A stretch of DNA of 64,000 bases, taken from the NCBI RefSeq assembly GCF_037975235.1, contig NZ_CP150241.1:496001-560000 (forward strand). Reading direction: 5' to 3'. The notes beneath the pieces were generated by a model that was given only the letters and a program-made list of their open reading frames with translations, searched no databases and had not been told where the DNA came from. The DNA comes from Paenibacillus sp. FSL R5-0341. Lineage in GTDB: Bacteria; Bacillota; Bacilli; Paenibacillales; Paenibacillaceae. The position numbers and the translations under genes are program-made. Below, one piece after another: positions 44,583 to 52,658 of this stretch (positions within the stretch are counted from its first letter, which is position 1; the number at the start of each line of letters is the position of its first letter).

Positions 44583-44720
44583 ATGGAAAACAAGGAAATT
44601 TTATCTGTACAGGATTTGATGGCACTAGAGGTTGAAGAGGATAACAACATGTTTGAGGAAACAAGCTTGTGTACAGTGTGCAGCTGGACTAGCTCACAAA
44701 CGATCGTTGTCGAAAGCTAG
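44583..44720 (+). CDS. Lanthipeptide precursor peptide (class III/IV type), 45 residues
   Basis: ATG 44583 has GGGAGGT 8 bases upstream. The acidic leader contains ILSVQDLMALE, close to the ILELQ-like box that class III synthetases recognise. The C-terminal part TSLCTVCSWTSSQTIVVES holds C30 and C33 with nine Ser/Thr around them and no Lys or Arg. It lies 118 bases before the synthetase gene. Likely rings join T27 or S28 to C30 and T31 to C33; most remaining Ser/Thr lie downstream of both cysteines and could become dehydro residues. The standard S-x-x-S-x-x-C labionin pattern is absent. Confidence 0.85.
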   Translation: MENKEILSVQDLMALEVEEDNNMFEETSLCTVCSWTSSQTIVVES

Positions 44721-44838
44721 GAACTTCCTTACACGCTCTAATCACTGAATCATTTGAAAGATAAGTCTTTGATTTTCTCGCATTACTAAAATAATTGTAC
44801 CTCCCCCTCTTACTTTATCTAAAAAGGAGTGATTCTCA

Positions 44839-47583
44839 TTGAAATTCGCAAGCGTAATCCCCAGGAAGGACGCCTTTGAGAACGCTTTGGATCATATAAT
44901 CCGGGAACTTCCCCAATCCATCCAATGGTCGAATGACGGCCATTGGATTTGTTTTAGACCGGAGGAATTAAGGCTTCCCGCGCAGGGGTGGAAAATCCAT
45001 TTATCGGTTATCCCTGTGGAAGGAGCTAAATTGCTGCGACGCATTACACCTGTACTATCAGAAAATGAAGTGCAATGGAAGGTAGTGAGCAGTGGGCTGA
45101 AACTGATTGAAGCATCTAACGGTTCCATACCTCTCCCTCAGACTGGGAAGTGTGTCACCATCTACGCACGAGACGAAGAACAGTTCTTGAAGTTACTTGA
45201 ACTAATGCATTCATGTACAGGTGATCTGGAAGGACCAGCTATTCCGACAGATCGGGCATACCTAGGTAGCCAGTGTGTATTTTATCGTTATGGTGCATTC
45301 ACTGATCGTTTCTACTATGACCGTTACTCGGGTGCAAAAGTGTATGCCATCCAGAATCCAGAAGGCAAGCTGGAGGAGGATCACAGAACACCGGGCAGGT
45401 ATAAACCGGAGTGGGTGAGTGAACCTGAGGAATTACTGCGGATTCAGGCGATGGAGAAGAATCGGGCTGCTTCTCGTCATTCCGATTCCAATAACAATGA
45501 GTTTGGTATACGAAATATTCGTGTGAGACGTGTACTCAAGAAATCCGGCAAGGGAGGAGTATTTCTCATCTCTGGCACATCCTATGAACAGGCTGTCATG
45601 AAAGAAGCGGTGTACCGCATGCGTGTAGACGGTGGTGGACGGTCTGCTCATGACTATCTGGACAATGAGTATCGCGTGCTTGATCTGATGAAGGATACGG
45701 GGGTTACCCCAAGGCCGCTTGATCTGTTTAGTACTGAAAATAACCGTTATCTGATCCTGGAGTATTTTGAAAGCATCAGCTTGCGTGAATATATCCATCG
45801 CAGACATGTAGCCGCAGATTACAACCGGGCGGATATGCATCGGATGGGTATACATATTCTCAATATGGTGCAGCAATGTCACGATAAAGGAATTGTGATC
45901 AATGATCTGACGCCCAACAATATTGTTGTGCTGACGGACGGAAGTGTACGCCTGATTGATCTTGAACTGGCTTATGTCAGAAGTGATGAGGATCAGGCCG
46001 ATCCATTGACCGGTCATACTCCGGGCTATGTGCCACGGGGACGTGAGCACAGCAAGCGATCCAGTTATGAGGATGATCTGTATGCACTGGGAGGCGTCTT
46101 CTATTACATGTCTTCATCCATCGACCCCTATCTGAAATACCAGCAATTCCATCTGGAAGCTGCACAGGATTATCTGGATCATCAGAGTAATACACAGCTT
46201 CGTGGCTTGGGGAGTCTGGGCATCGAGATCATGTCTGGCGGACATGTGGAGTTATCAGGAATTCGTGAAACACTGATTGCATTGCTAGAGCAGCGAGAGG
46301 TCAATTCAGGAGAAAGCATGGATGGACTAGAGAAAAATGAATGCAATATGGAGCCAGAAGAAGTACTCCGTCAGGCCGAGCGTAGGGTAAAGACACTGTA
46401 TACTTCTCTTGATTTTAATAACCCCTTGCAACTGTTCCCAGAAAACAGCATGAGCAAGATGTTTCATCCGGCGAATTTCAACTTTGGATGGACAGGGATG
46501 ATCTTTGGTTTTAATCAGCTTGGTCAGATTACACAAAACAGACAATACCATCAATATGCGTATGAAGTATTGGAATGGATTTTGACGAATCACCCTTACG
46601 TTCCAGATGAGACACCTGTAGCATTATACTTTGGATATGGCGCTGTTCCCTGGGCAATGGCAGAGACGGCTGAACGATTAAATGATCCATCGTTGCTTCG
46701 ACGTGCAGAGGATCTGGCATTGGAAATCACCCGGGATGAGCCAGTACAGACCAATATTAGTCATGGAGCGGCGGGGTTGGGATTGATGCTGCTTGAGATA
46801 TACCGTATTGGCGGCCGCCCTGAACTTCTGGCAAGAGCAGAGGAGCTGGGGGTTTATATTTTGGAACAAGAAGAGCAGACAGATGAATCATTGAGTTTGT
46901 GGAAAGTGAAAGATAAATCGGACAAAAAAGGCCATTATTCCCTTGGATTTTCTCATGGCATCGCAGGTATCGGGTATTATCTGCTTGCCTTGGCGGAGCG
47001 TACAGGAAAGGAAGCGTACTATTCTGCTGTGAAGCGAATTGTAGATACACTTGATCGTACGAGTCATGGAGGACAGAATGGCGTGAGCCTGTGGCCTGCA
47101 TCCCCGGAAAAACCGGATACACTCTGGGTACATTGGTGTAATGGATCGGCGGGTATTGGGCGATTTTTGATGGCAGCGGCTGATATTTTACAAGATCCCC
47201 TTTGTACCAGACTTGGACTTCAAGCAGCGGATGCAGTGGCACAGGCAACGGTATTTGCTTCTTTTGGACAGTGTCACGGAATTGCAGGCAATGGAGATTT
47301 TCTGCTCTTGGCTAACCGCAAGTTCCCAGGCAGATATGAAACCAAACTAGCTGAGTATACACAGAGCTTGTATGTATTGCGAAGTGATCCACAGGAAGAC
47401 ATATGGATGTGGCCTCTGGAGGACATGGAGTCCTTCTCCCCGGATTATATGACCGGTTATATGGGGATCTATACATTCCTGCTACGCCGGTTTTATCCGT
47501 CTGTTGCATCCGAACCACTGGTTTATTCAGGTTTCGATTATAACAGGGAGGGGGAAGCGTATGATGCTAACATCCATATCTGA
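44839..47583 (+). CDS. lanKC: Lanthionine synthetase, lyase-kinase-cyclase (LanKC/LanL)
   Basis: 914 residues from TTG 44839 (AAGGAGTGATT upstream). An N-terminal lyase-like region (about 1-210: GWKIHLSV, GKCVTIYAR, IPTDRAYLGSQCVFYRYG) is followed by a Ser/Thr kinase (about 225-500). The catalytic loop is INDLTPNNIVV (D356), with LIDLE in place of DFG. The LanC-like cyclase (about 560-900) has SHGAAGLG, SHGIAGIGYY (H706), WCNGSAGIG (C767) and CHGIAGNG (C812-H813). It phosphorylates and eliminates Ser/Thr in the precursor, then adds Cys thiols. The three apparent zinc ligands are those of class IV enzymes, while the precursor leader looks class III. Confidence 0.92.
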   Translation: MKFASVIPRKDAFENALDHIIRELPQSIQWSNDGHWICFRPEELRLPAQGWKIHLSVIPVEGAKLLRRITPVLSENEVQWKVVSSGLKLIEASNGSIPLPQTGKCVTIYARDEEQFLKLLELMHSCTGDLEGPAIPTDRAYLGSQCVFYRYGAFTDRFYYDRYSGAKVYAIQNPEGKLEEDHRTPGRYKPEWVSEPEELLRIQAMEKNRAASRHSDSNNNEFGIRNIRVRRVLKKSGKGGVFLISGTSYEQAVMKEAVYRMRVDGGGRSAHDYLDNEYRVLDLMKDTGVTPRPLDLFSTENNRYLILEYFESISLREYIHRRHVAADYNRADMHRMGIHILNMVQQCHDKGIVINDLTPNNIVVLTDGSVRLIDLELAYVRSDEDQADPLTGHTPGYVPRGREHSKRSSYEDDLYALGGVFYYMSSSIDPYLKYQQFHLEAAQDYLDHQSNTQLRGLGSLGIEIMSGGHVELSGIRETLIALLEQREVNSGESMDGLEKNECNMEPEEVLRQAERRVKTLYTSLDFNNPLQLFPENSMSKMFHPANFNFGWTGMIFGFNQLGQITQNRQYHQYAYEVLEWILTNHPYVPDETPVALYFGYGAVPWAMAETAERLNDPSLLRRAEDLALEITRDEPVQTNISHGAAGLGLMLLEIYRIGGRPELLARAEELGVYILEQEEQTDESLSLWKVKDKSDKKGHYSLGFSHGIAGIGYYLLALAERTGKEAYYSAVKRIVDTLDRTSHGGQNGVSLWPASPEKPDTLWVHWCNGSAGIGRFLMAAADILQDPLCTRLGLQAADAVAQATVFASFGQCHGIAGNGDFLLLANRKFPGRYETKLAEYTQSLYVLRSDPQEDIWMWPLEDMESFSPDYMTGYMGIYTFLLRRFYPSVASEPLVYSGFDYNREGEAYDANIHI

Positions 47584-48361
47584 TATCCTGCCGCAATGCC
47601 AGCAAGAATCGGGGAAGACGGGGGATCGCTATTATGCAGTTGAACCTGGAAACGACGAAACCCTATCTTCGTTCATGATGATTGATCAGGGTGAGGGGCA
47701 GTACACATTGGATTTATGGAGTGAAGCACATTCTAATCATTATTGGGAAGATCGGATTTTATCCATTTTGGATAAAATCACATGGTCCTCTCTATATGCA
47801 ACTGTTCCTGCCTCATTTCCGTGGGAGAAGCTTGGATACCGGGCGGATATTCTTGCCCATCGGTATCGATTTTTCGGCAAGTTGAAGGACGTTCCCATGC
47901 CGGATATGCCACATGAAGACGCGGTTTGGATGTCTGCGGAGGGGCAGGCGGATTCCCTTGCACACTTGCTCCAGGCCAGTGATCCTACCTGTCCAGGTTG
48001 GGAAGCTGCTCGTCAAGCTATCGGGGATATTTATCAGGGTGTATATGGCAAGCTGCTGAAAGGTTCCGGGCTTGTGGAACTGGAGGGAAGGAAGATTGGG
48101 GGCTGTCTGTTAAGCGATGAGTTTGGCAGTGTACTCCTTGCTCATATATTCACGATACCTGCAGCGAAACGTCAAGGTTGGGCCCGATGGCTTGCTGCAT
48201 ATGGTCTCCATCGGTGCAGTTCAGATCCGGATCAGTGGATTAAAGCTTCACTTGATGCAAACAACCGGGGCAGTTATCAATTGATGACGGCGCTGAATTT
48301 ACAACAGGTGCCTGAACTTATACACGTATGCCGAATCACGAAAGAGAGTGAACTTTCATGA
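47561..48361 (+). CDS. GNAT-type acetyltransferase in the lanthipeptide cluster
   Basis: About 266 residues from ATG 47561 (GGGAGGGGGAAGC), overlapping the synthetase end by 23 bases. The C-terminal 90 residues form a recognisable GNAT core (GGCLLSDEFGSVLLAHIFT, PAAKRQGWARWLAAYGLHR, DANNRGSYQLMTALNLQ); the N-terminal two thirds is not recognisable. Tight coupling suggests it modifies the peptide, for instance acetylating the freed N-terminus, or protects the host. That role is inferred. Confidence 0.72.
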   Translation: MMLTSISDILPQCQQESGKTGDRYYAVEPGNDETLSSFMMIDQGEGQYTLDLWSEAHSNHYWEDRILSILDKITWSSLYATVPASFPWEKLGYRADILAHRYRFFGKLKDVPMPDMPHEDAVWMSAEGQADSLAHLLQASDPTCPGWEAARQAIGDIYQGVYGKLLKGSGLVELEGRKIGGCLLSDEFGSVLLAHIFTIPAAKRQGWARWLAAYGLHRCSSDPDQWIKASLDANNRGSYQLMTALNLQQVPELIHVCRITKESELS

Positions 48362-49824
48362 TGCCTGTCTCACTGGAAAGTACGGATTATCATGATCTGA
48401 GAAGTATATGGTTTCGTGAGAGTCATGAACCTGGATTGTTTGTTGTTGAAGGGACATCAGATGCGGTGAAGCATGAAATTCACAAACTGAAAACGCATTG
48501 GCAGGATAAGGTTATACAAATTGCGGTTGGTGATCCGTATGCTACTCTCCCACTGATCTATCAACTAAATCCATTTCAGCCAATAGATGATCTTGTGGCA
48601 TGTAAAAATGCGTTATTGAGATTCCAAAGATCAGGGTGGACGCCTGGTAATCGGAAATGGGTTCTGGTTGAAGTATCTTCCTACCTTCACCCTGCGGATC
48701 TGGGAGCCATCCACTATATCCTGTATCGACAGAAACTAAGGGGAGTAAGTGTAGTGCTTTTTTTTCATCGATATCCAACCATGGCGAATAATCCTGAGGA
48801 TATACCCAAACTTCCGGTATCTATTGTCAGGGATACGCCCGATCAGACCCGACGTTTGTTGGGAGAACAGCTACAAATGGTAAGCAAGGATAATGGAAAG
48901 GAAGAAGAGGCAGCGTTGGCGCTCTACAATAGGCTGGCCTGGGTTTTGTTGTCCAAATCGGCTGATCCGGCCCGTTATAGGTCCTGTTTTCATTTTTTCG
49001 ACCATAATTCTTTATTTCAACGGTTGTCGGCGACACAGCAGGCAGTACTCTGGTTTGAGTTGGGTCAGCTGTTGACCAAAAACGGGAAGCAGTATACCGA
49101 AGCACGACACTGTTATTCGAAAGCTCGGGAAATCATTGCCCATGAAGAACTAACTGAAACGTATCGTACTGGGAAATGGGCTGCGCTTGATAATGGTGAG
49201 GCATTAATTGAGATGCAGGAGGGCAATGTAGAACGCGCAATTATGCTGGAGCAACAGGCGGGCCAGCGTATACGCCAGCTTTCTGATGGACCCGATAAGC
49301 GAGTTTTTCAGATTCAGACGTTACTAAACATTGCGGGCTTGCAGCTCCGGGCGGATCTCTATGCAGAGGCAGGTAAGACGTTGCTGGCTGCGGAGAAGTT
49401 ATGTGTTGATGCGTATGTAGATTGGCTGGGGCATGTACTGCAATTAAAAATGGTATTACATCAACAGCTGGGTGAGAAGGAGCTGGAATATGAACTGTTG
49501 ATTCAGTTGTTACGTATGAAGACAAACACTATCCATTCCAAACTGCTTGGCCGTGCGGTGGAAATCGCTGGTGCGCTGATTACTCAAGGGTTAGAGGAAC
49601 GAGCATCCCGGGTGTACCGTCTATTGATGATGGGGCTGCCGGTTGCCAGTCTGCCACAGATCAGATTGATTCGTGAAACATTAGGCAGACTGGGGACCGT
49701 TACTCCCCTAGATGCATACACGCAGGACCAGTATATTGATAAACTGGAATCGCAATTGGAGGGATGGGAGCAGTTAAAACACTGGAATGAAAGGAGGAAA
49801 TCCGGTTGGGTTATCCATTCCTGA
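48358..49824 (+). CDS. Unrecognised helical protein in the lanthipeptide cluster
   Basis: 488 residues, ATG 48358 overlapping the previous stop (ATGA). The first 170 residues alternate strands and helices (GLFVVEGTSDAVKHEIHKL, KWVLVEVSSYLHP, GVSVVLFFHRYP) and recall a P-loop ATPase without a usable Walker A. The rest is alpha-helical with TPR-like pairs (GQLLTKNGKQYTEARHCYSK, VERAIMLEQQAGQRIRQL). No membrane helix. I cannot name the family. It overlaps the peptidase gene by 19 bases, so it is produced with the cluster. It might scaffold the enzymes or sense the product. Confidence 0.65.
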   Translation: MMPVSLESTDYHDLRSIWFRESHEPGLFVVEGTSDAVKHEIHKLKTHWQDKVIQIAVGDPYATLPLIYQLNPFQPIDDLVACKNALLRFQRSGWTPGNRKWVLVEVSSYLHPADLGAIHYILYRQKLRGVSVVLFFHRYPTMANNPEDIPKLPVSIVRDTPDQTRRLLGEQLQMVSKDNGKEEEAALALYNRLAWVLLSKSADPARYRSCFHFFDHNSLFQRLSATQQAVLWFELGQLLTKNGKQYTEARHCYSKAREIIAHEELTETYRTGKWAALDNGEALIEMQEGNVERAIMLEQQAGQRIRQLSDGPDKRVFQIQTLLNIAGLQLRADLYAEAGKTLLAAEKLCVDAYVDWLGHVLQLKMVLHQQLGEKELEYELLIQLLRMKTNTIHSKLLGRAVEIAGALITQGLEERASRVYRLLMMGLPVASLPQIRLIRETLGRLGTVTPLDAYTQDQYIDKLESQLEGWEQLKHWNERRKSGWVIHS

Positions 49825-51563
49825 CACGAATGAGTGTGAATAAGGAACGAACGAGTATGCTCTTGGGCTATGATGACAATACATGCGAATGGTGCAGTCT
49901 TGATGATACAGGCCGGATTGATAGCCGTCAGAGCCTTTCTGAACATGGGACAGAGTCAGATCAGCACACGCAGCATATTCAGTTTATTGGAAGGAATCGT
50001 GTTCTGGTGATTACTCAGGACAAGACGGGGAAATGGCTTCATATATACGAGAATGAGAAGCAAGCAATTCTGGTTCAGAGCCTTTTTGTGAAGTTTCCAT
50101 TTCCTGTGATGCAGGCCGCTTGGCAAGAAGGGCAATTAATTCTGCTATTTTCCATTAGACATCGTTCAGGAGCTGTCCGCATAGGTCTTTACGATCCCGA
50201 GAAGGATGAGGCGCGATGGGTTACTCCTGATTTGGACAATCCGCAATTTGTATTCTGGTCTGCATCAACACGAGAGGTTGGTGTAAACGTTGGTGGATTC
50301 GGAAGAGTGTACTCATATTCCAAAGATATCTTTCCATCATCCGAAATACCCTACACGGAGTATGCCTACCCTGTGATGGATAAGCAGGGGGATCTGATAG
50401 CCGTTTCTATTCCTGTGGAAGATGGCTTCCAGCCGGGATGGATCAGGCAGGGAGAGGATCGGGTGCATGAATGTTCAACGGATAGCCAACCCTTCTCTGA
50501 AATGATTAGAATGCAACTCGATCTACATCAACAGCTAGTCCTCTGCGAAGGGATAACCTGCGGCAGGTGGCAATATGTTCAATATACATTGGACAGAGAG
50601 AAGAGGTATGATCTGTATGATTATCCGGGAATCTTGACACAGGCTGTGCTCAGCAAGGACAGGCAGGGCTTGATCGGAAAATATGAATCTATCGTAAGTC
50701 CTCCGGTGCCGGGGATATACCGGTTTTTGGAACAAACGCGTACGATTACCCGTTTCCCGGTTGAGCGAGATGAGAGAATTGGCAAGCATCCTGACGAGGA
50801 ACCCGATGTAATCTATGGATGGGTTCGTTATGGACATGAGATGATTCCGTACATGGACATACACCCGGAGGGCGCAGAACACGTGGTCATCTATCTTCAT
50901 GGCGGACCTCATAATTGCCTGTTTGACAGCTTTAGTCCGGTCATCAGCGGATTATATCAGGCAGGAGTGCGGGTTATCGGGCTGAACTATCCCGGTAGTT
51001 CAGGGTTCGGCACGGATTACAGGATGCGCATTCAGAACGATTGGGGCGGCGTGGATGCAGATGTCATCCAGTTCATGCGGGAGCAGATGTTATCTTCCTA
51101 TTCACACGTATCTCTCTATGGGGTGAGCTATGGGGCTTATCTGGCATTGCTGGTAGCAGGTAAAAGTCCGGCTTTATGGAGTACTGTGGTTGCCTGTGCA
51201 CCATTTACGGATCTGGAAGGACTGTACGCAGGCGGAGGAACGAAGCTGAGGTCATTCTTGGAAACTGAAATCGGTGAGCTTTTGCATGATCCATCTGCCC
51301 TGCGGGACAGAAGCCCAACAGCTTATGTATCCGGGCTCAGTGAGGTGAATATTCAGCTCATTCACGGTCAGTCTGATCAACTGTGTCCCGTAGAACAGAC
51401 GGAGAGGTTATATCTGGATATCACTAAAAACAAGCAGATGTCTGGAGCTGTAGGCAGGATTGATCTTCATATTGTACAGGATATGGCGCATGAGGCTTAT
51501 TCGGAGCGAATCTGGGCGCAGAAGGCTGTTGATTTTCTAACCTGCAGTAGAGTATCCACGTAA
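49806..51563 (+). CDS. S9-family (prolyl oligopeptidase-type) peptidase, probable lanthipeptide leader protease
   Basis: 585 residues from TTG 49806 with AAGGAGGAA before it. A propeller-like N-terminal half precedes the alpha/beta hydrolase domain: HGGPHN oxyanion loop, GVSYGAYLALL with nucleophile S441, D524 in QSDQLCPVEQ, H562 in MAHEAYSE. The catalytic triad is complete. No signal peptide, so it acts in the cytosol. Prolyl oligopeptidase-type proteases such as FlaP remove class III lanthipeptide leaders, and the last position in this operon fits. A clear terminator follows. Confidence 0.85.
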   Translation: MGYPFLTRMSVNKERTSMLLGYDDNTCEWCSLDDTGRIDSRQSLSEHGTESDQHTQHIQFIGRNRVLVITQDKTGKWLHIYENEKQAILVQSLFVKFPFPVMQAAWQEGQLILLFSIRHRSGAVRIGLYDPEKDEARWVTPDLDNPQFVFWSASTREVGVNVGGFGRVYSYSKDIFPSSEIPYTEYAYPVMDKQGDLIAVSIPVEDGFQPGWIRQGEDRVHECSTDSQPFSEMIRMQLDLHQQLVLCEGITCGRWQYVQYTLDREKRYDLYDYPGILTQAVLSKDRQGLIGKYESIVSPPVPGIYRFLEQTRTITRFPVERDERIGKHPDEEPDVIYGWVRYGHEMIPYMDIHPEGAEHVVIYLHGGPHNCLFDSFSPVISGLYQAGVRVIGLNYPGSSGFGTDYRMRIQNDWGGVDADVIQFMREQMLSSYSHVSLYGVSYGAYLALLVAGKSPALWSTVVACAPFTDLEGLYAGGGTKLRSFLETEIGELLHDPSALRDRSPTAYVSGLSEVNIQLIHGQSDQLCPVEQTERLYLDITKNKQMSGAVGRIDLHIVQDMAHEAYSERIWAQKAVDFLTCSRVST

Positions 51564-51579
51564 GATAAATACGTGATTG

Positions 51580-51602
51580 AAGCCGCAAATGCGGCTTTTT
51601 TG
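51580..51602 (+). terminator. Terminator of the lanthipeptide operon
   Basis: AAGCCGCA, AA, TGCGGCTT then TTTT. Confidence 0.85.
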
Positions 51603-51824
51603 GCGATGTTTAAGGTCATGATATGGAAAGGAAAAGCGGTTGGGGAAGTGTTGTTCGTGGTCTGATGCGTAGCTTGAGAGGTTAAGCGAATGAACATTAG
51701 CGTTTACAAGATGTCACATCCGGTTTAAGATGGCGTGAGCCGTTTAAGGTATATAACAATAGGATTAAGTATTAAAATAACGGTAAGTTGACGAGATGAT
51801 ATCTACAGAAAAGAGGGAATTATT

Positions 51825-52457
51825 ATGAAAGTAGCCATTTTTGGAGCAACCGGAGCGATTGGCAAGACGATACTGTGGGAGCTGATGGATCGTGGGCATG
51901 AGGTGACAGCGGTAGTGCGTGACCCGTCGAAAGTCGAGATGGTGCATGAACGCTTGCGTGTGGAACAGGGAGATATGCTCAACCCAGATCAGGTGGCTGA
52001 TTTTGCAGCGGGTCAGGAAGCGGTTGTGAGTGCATATGGACCGAAGTTCGGTGAAGAAGAAGAGATGCTGGAAGTGACACGATCGTTGATCGAGGGTGTG
52101 CGCCGGGCAAAAGCAGGACGTCTGGTGGTAGTTGGTGGAGCGGGAAGCCTGATGACCGATTCCGGTGAGATGCTAATGGACACGCCGGGATTCCCGGACG
52201 AAGTCAAACCACTGGCAAAAGCACATGCAGAAGCATATGACCTGATTGAAGCATCAGGTATTCATTGGACCTACATGAGCCCTGCTGCGACAATCACAAC
52301 AGGACGCCGGACTGGCCAGTTCCGGGTTGGCATGAACCGGGTGATTACGGATGATATCGGGGAAAGCTCGATTTCCGTTGGCGATTTTGCAGCGGCTTTG
52401 GTGGACGAACTGGACGATCCGCAATTTATACAGGCACGATTTACAGTAGGTTACTAA
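51825..52457 (+). CDS. NAD(P)-binding atypical SDR (NmrA/YwnB-like)
   Basis: 210 residues, ATG 51825 behind GAGGGAA. The N-terminal VAIFGATGAIGKTILWELMD is the nucleotide loop; RLVVVGGAGSLM and YDLIEASGIHWTYMSPAATI are typical of the family. Tyr-x3-Lys is not kept, as in other atypical members. The likely role is a flavin or quinone reductase or an NADPH sensor; substrate not assignable. Confidence 0.85.
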   Translation: MKVAIFGATGAIGKTILWELMDRGHEVTAVVRDPSKVEMVHERLRVEQGDMLNPDQVADFAAGQEAVVSAYGPKFGEEEEMLEVTRSLIEGVRRAKAGRLVVVGGAGSLMTDSGEMLMDTPGFPDEVKPLAKAHAEAYDLIEASGIHWTYMSPAATITTGRRTGQFRVGMNRVITDDIGESSISVGDFAAALVDELDDPQFIQARFTVGY

Positions 52458-52658
52458 GCGTAGACAGGCTTTGGAATGGATAATTTAATCTGAAGGTCTC
52501 GTACACGGAATCGATAGAGTTTCCGATGATGTATCGATTGGATTGTGGTAACTGGATAAGGTAAGGGAATATAGTGATACACTTACAGAACACAGCGTTT
52601 AGGTGCGAATTTGCTACTTTTAGGTAAGAGATGAGCTTGTCACGGGGAGGGATGAACG

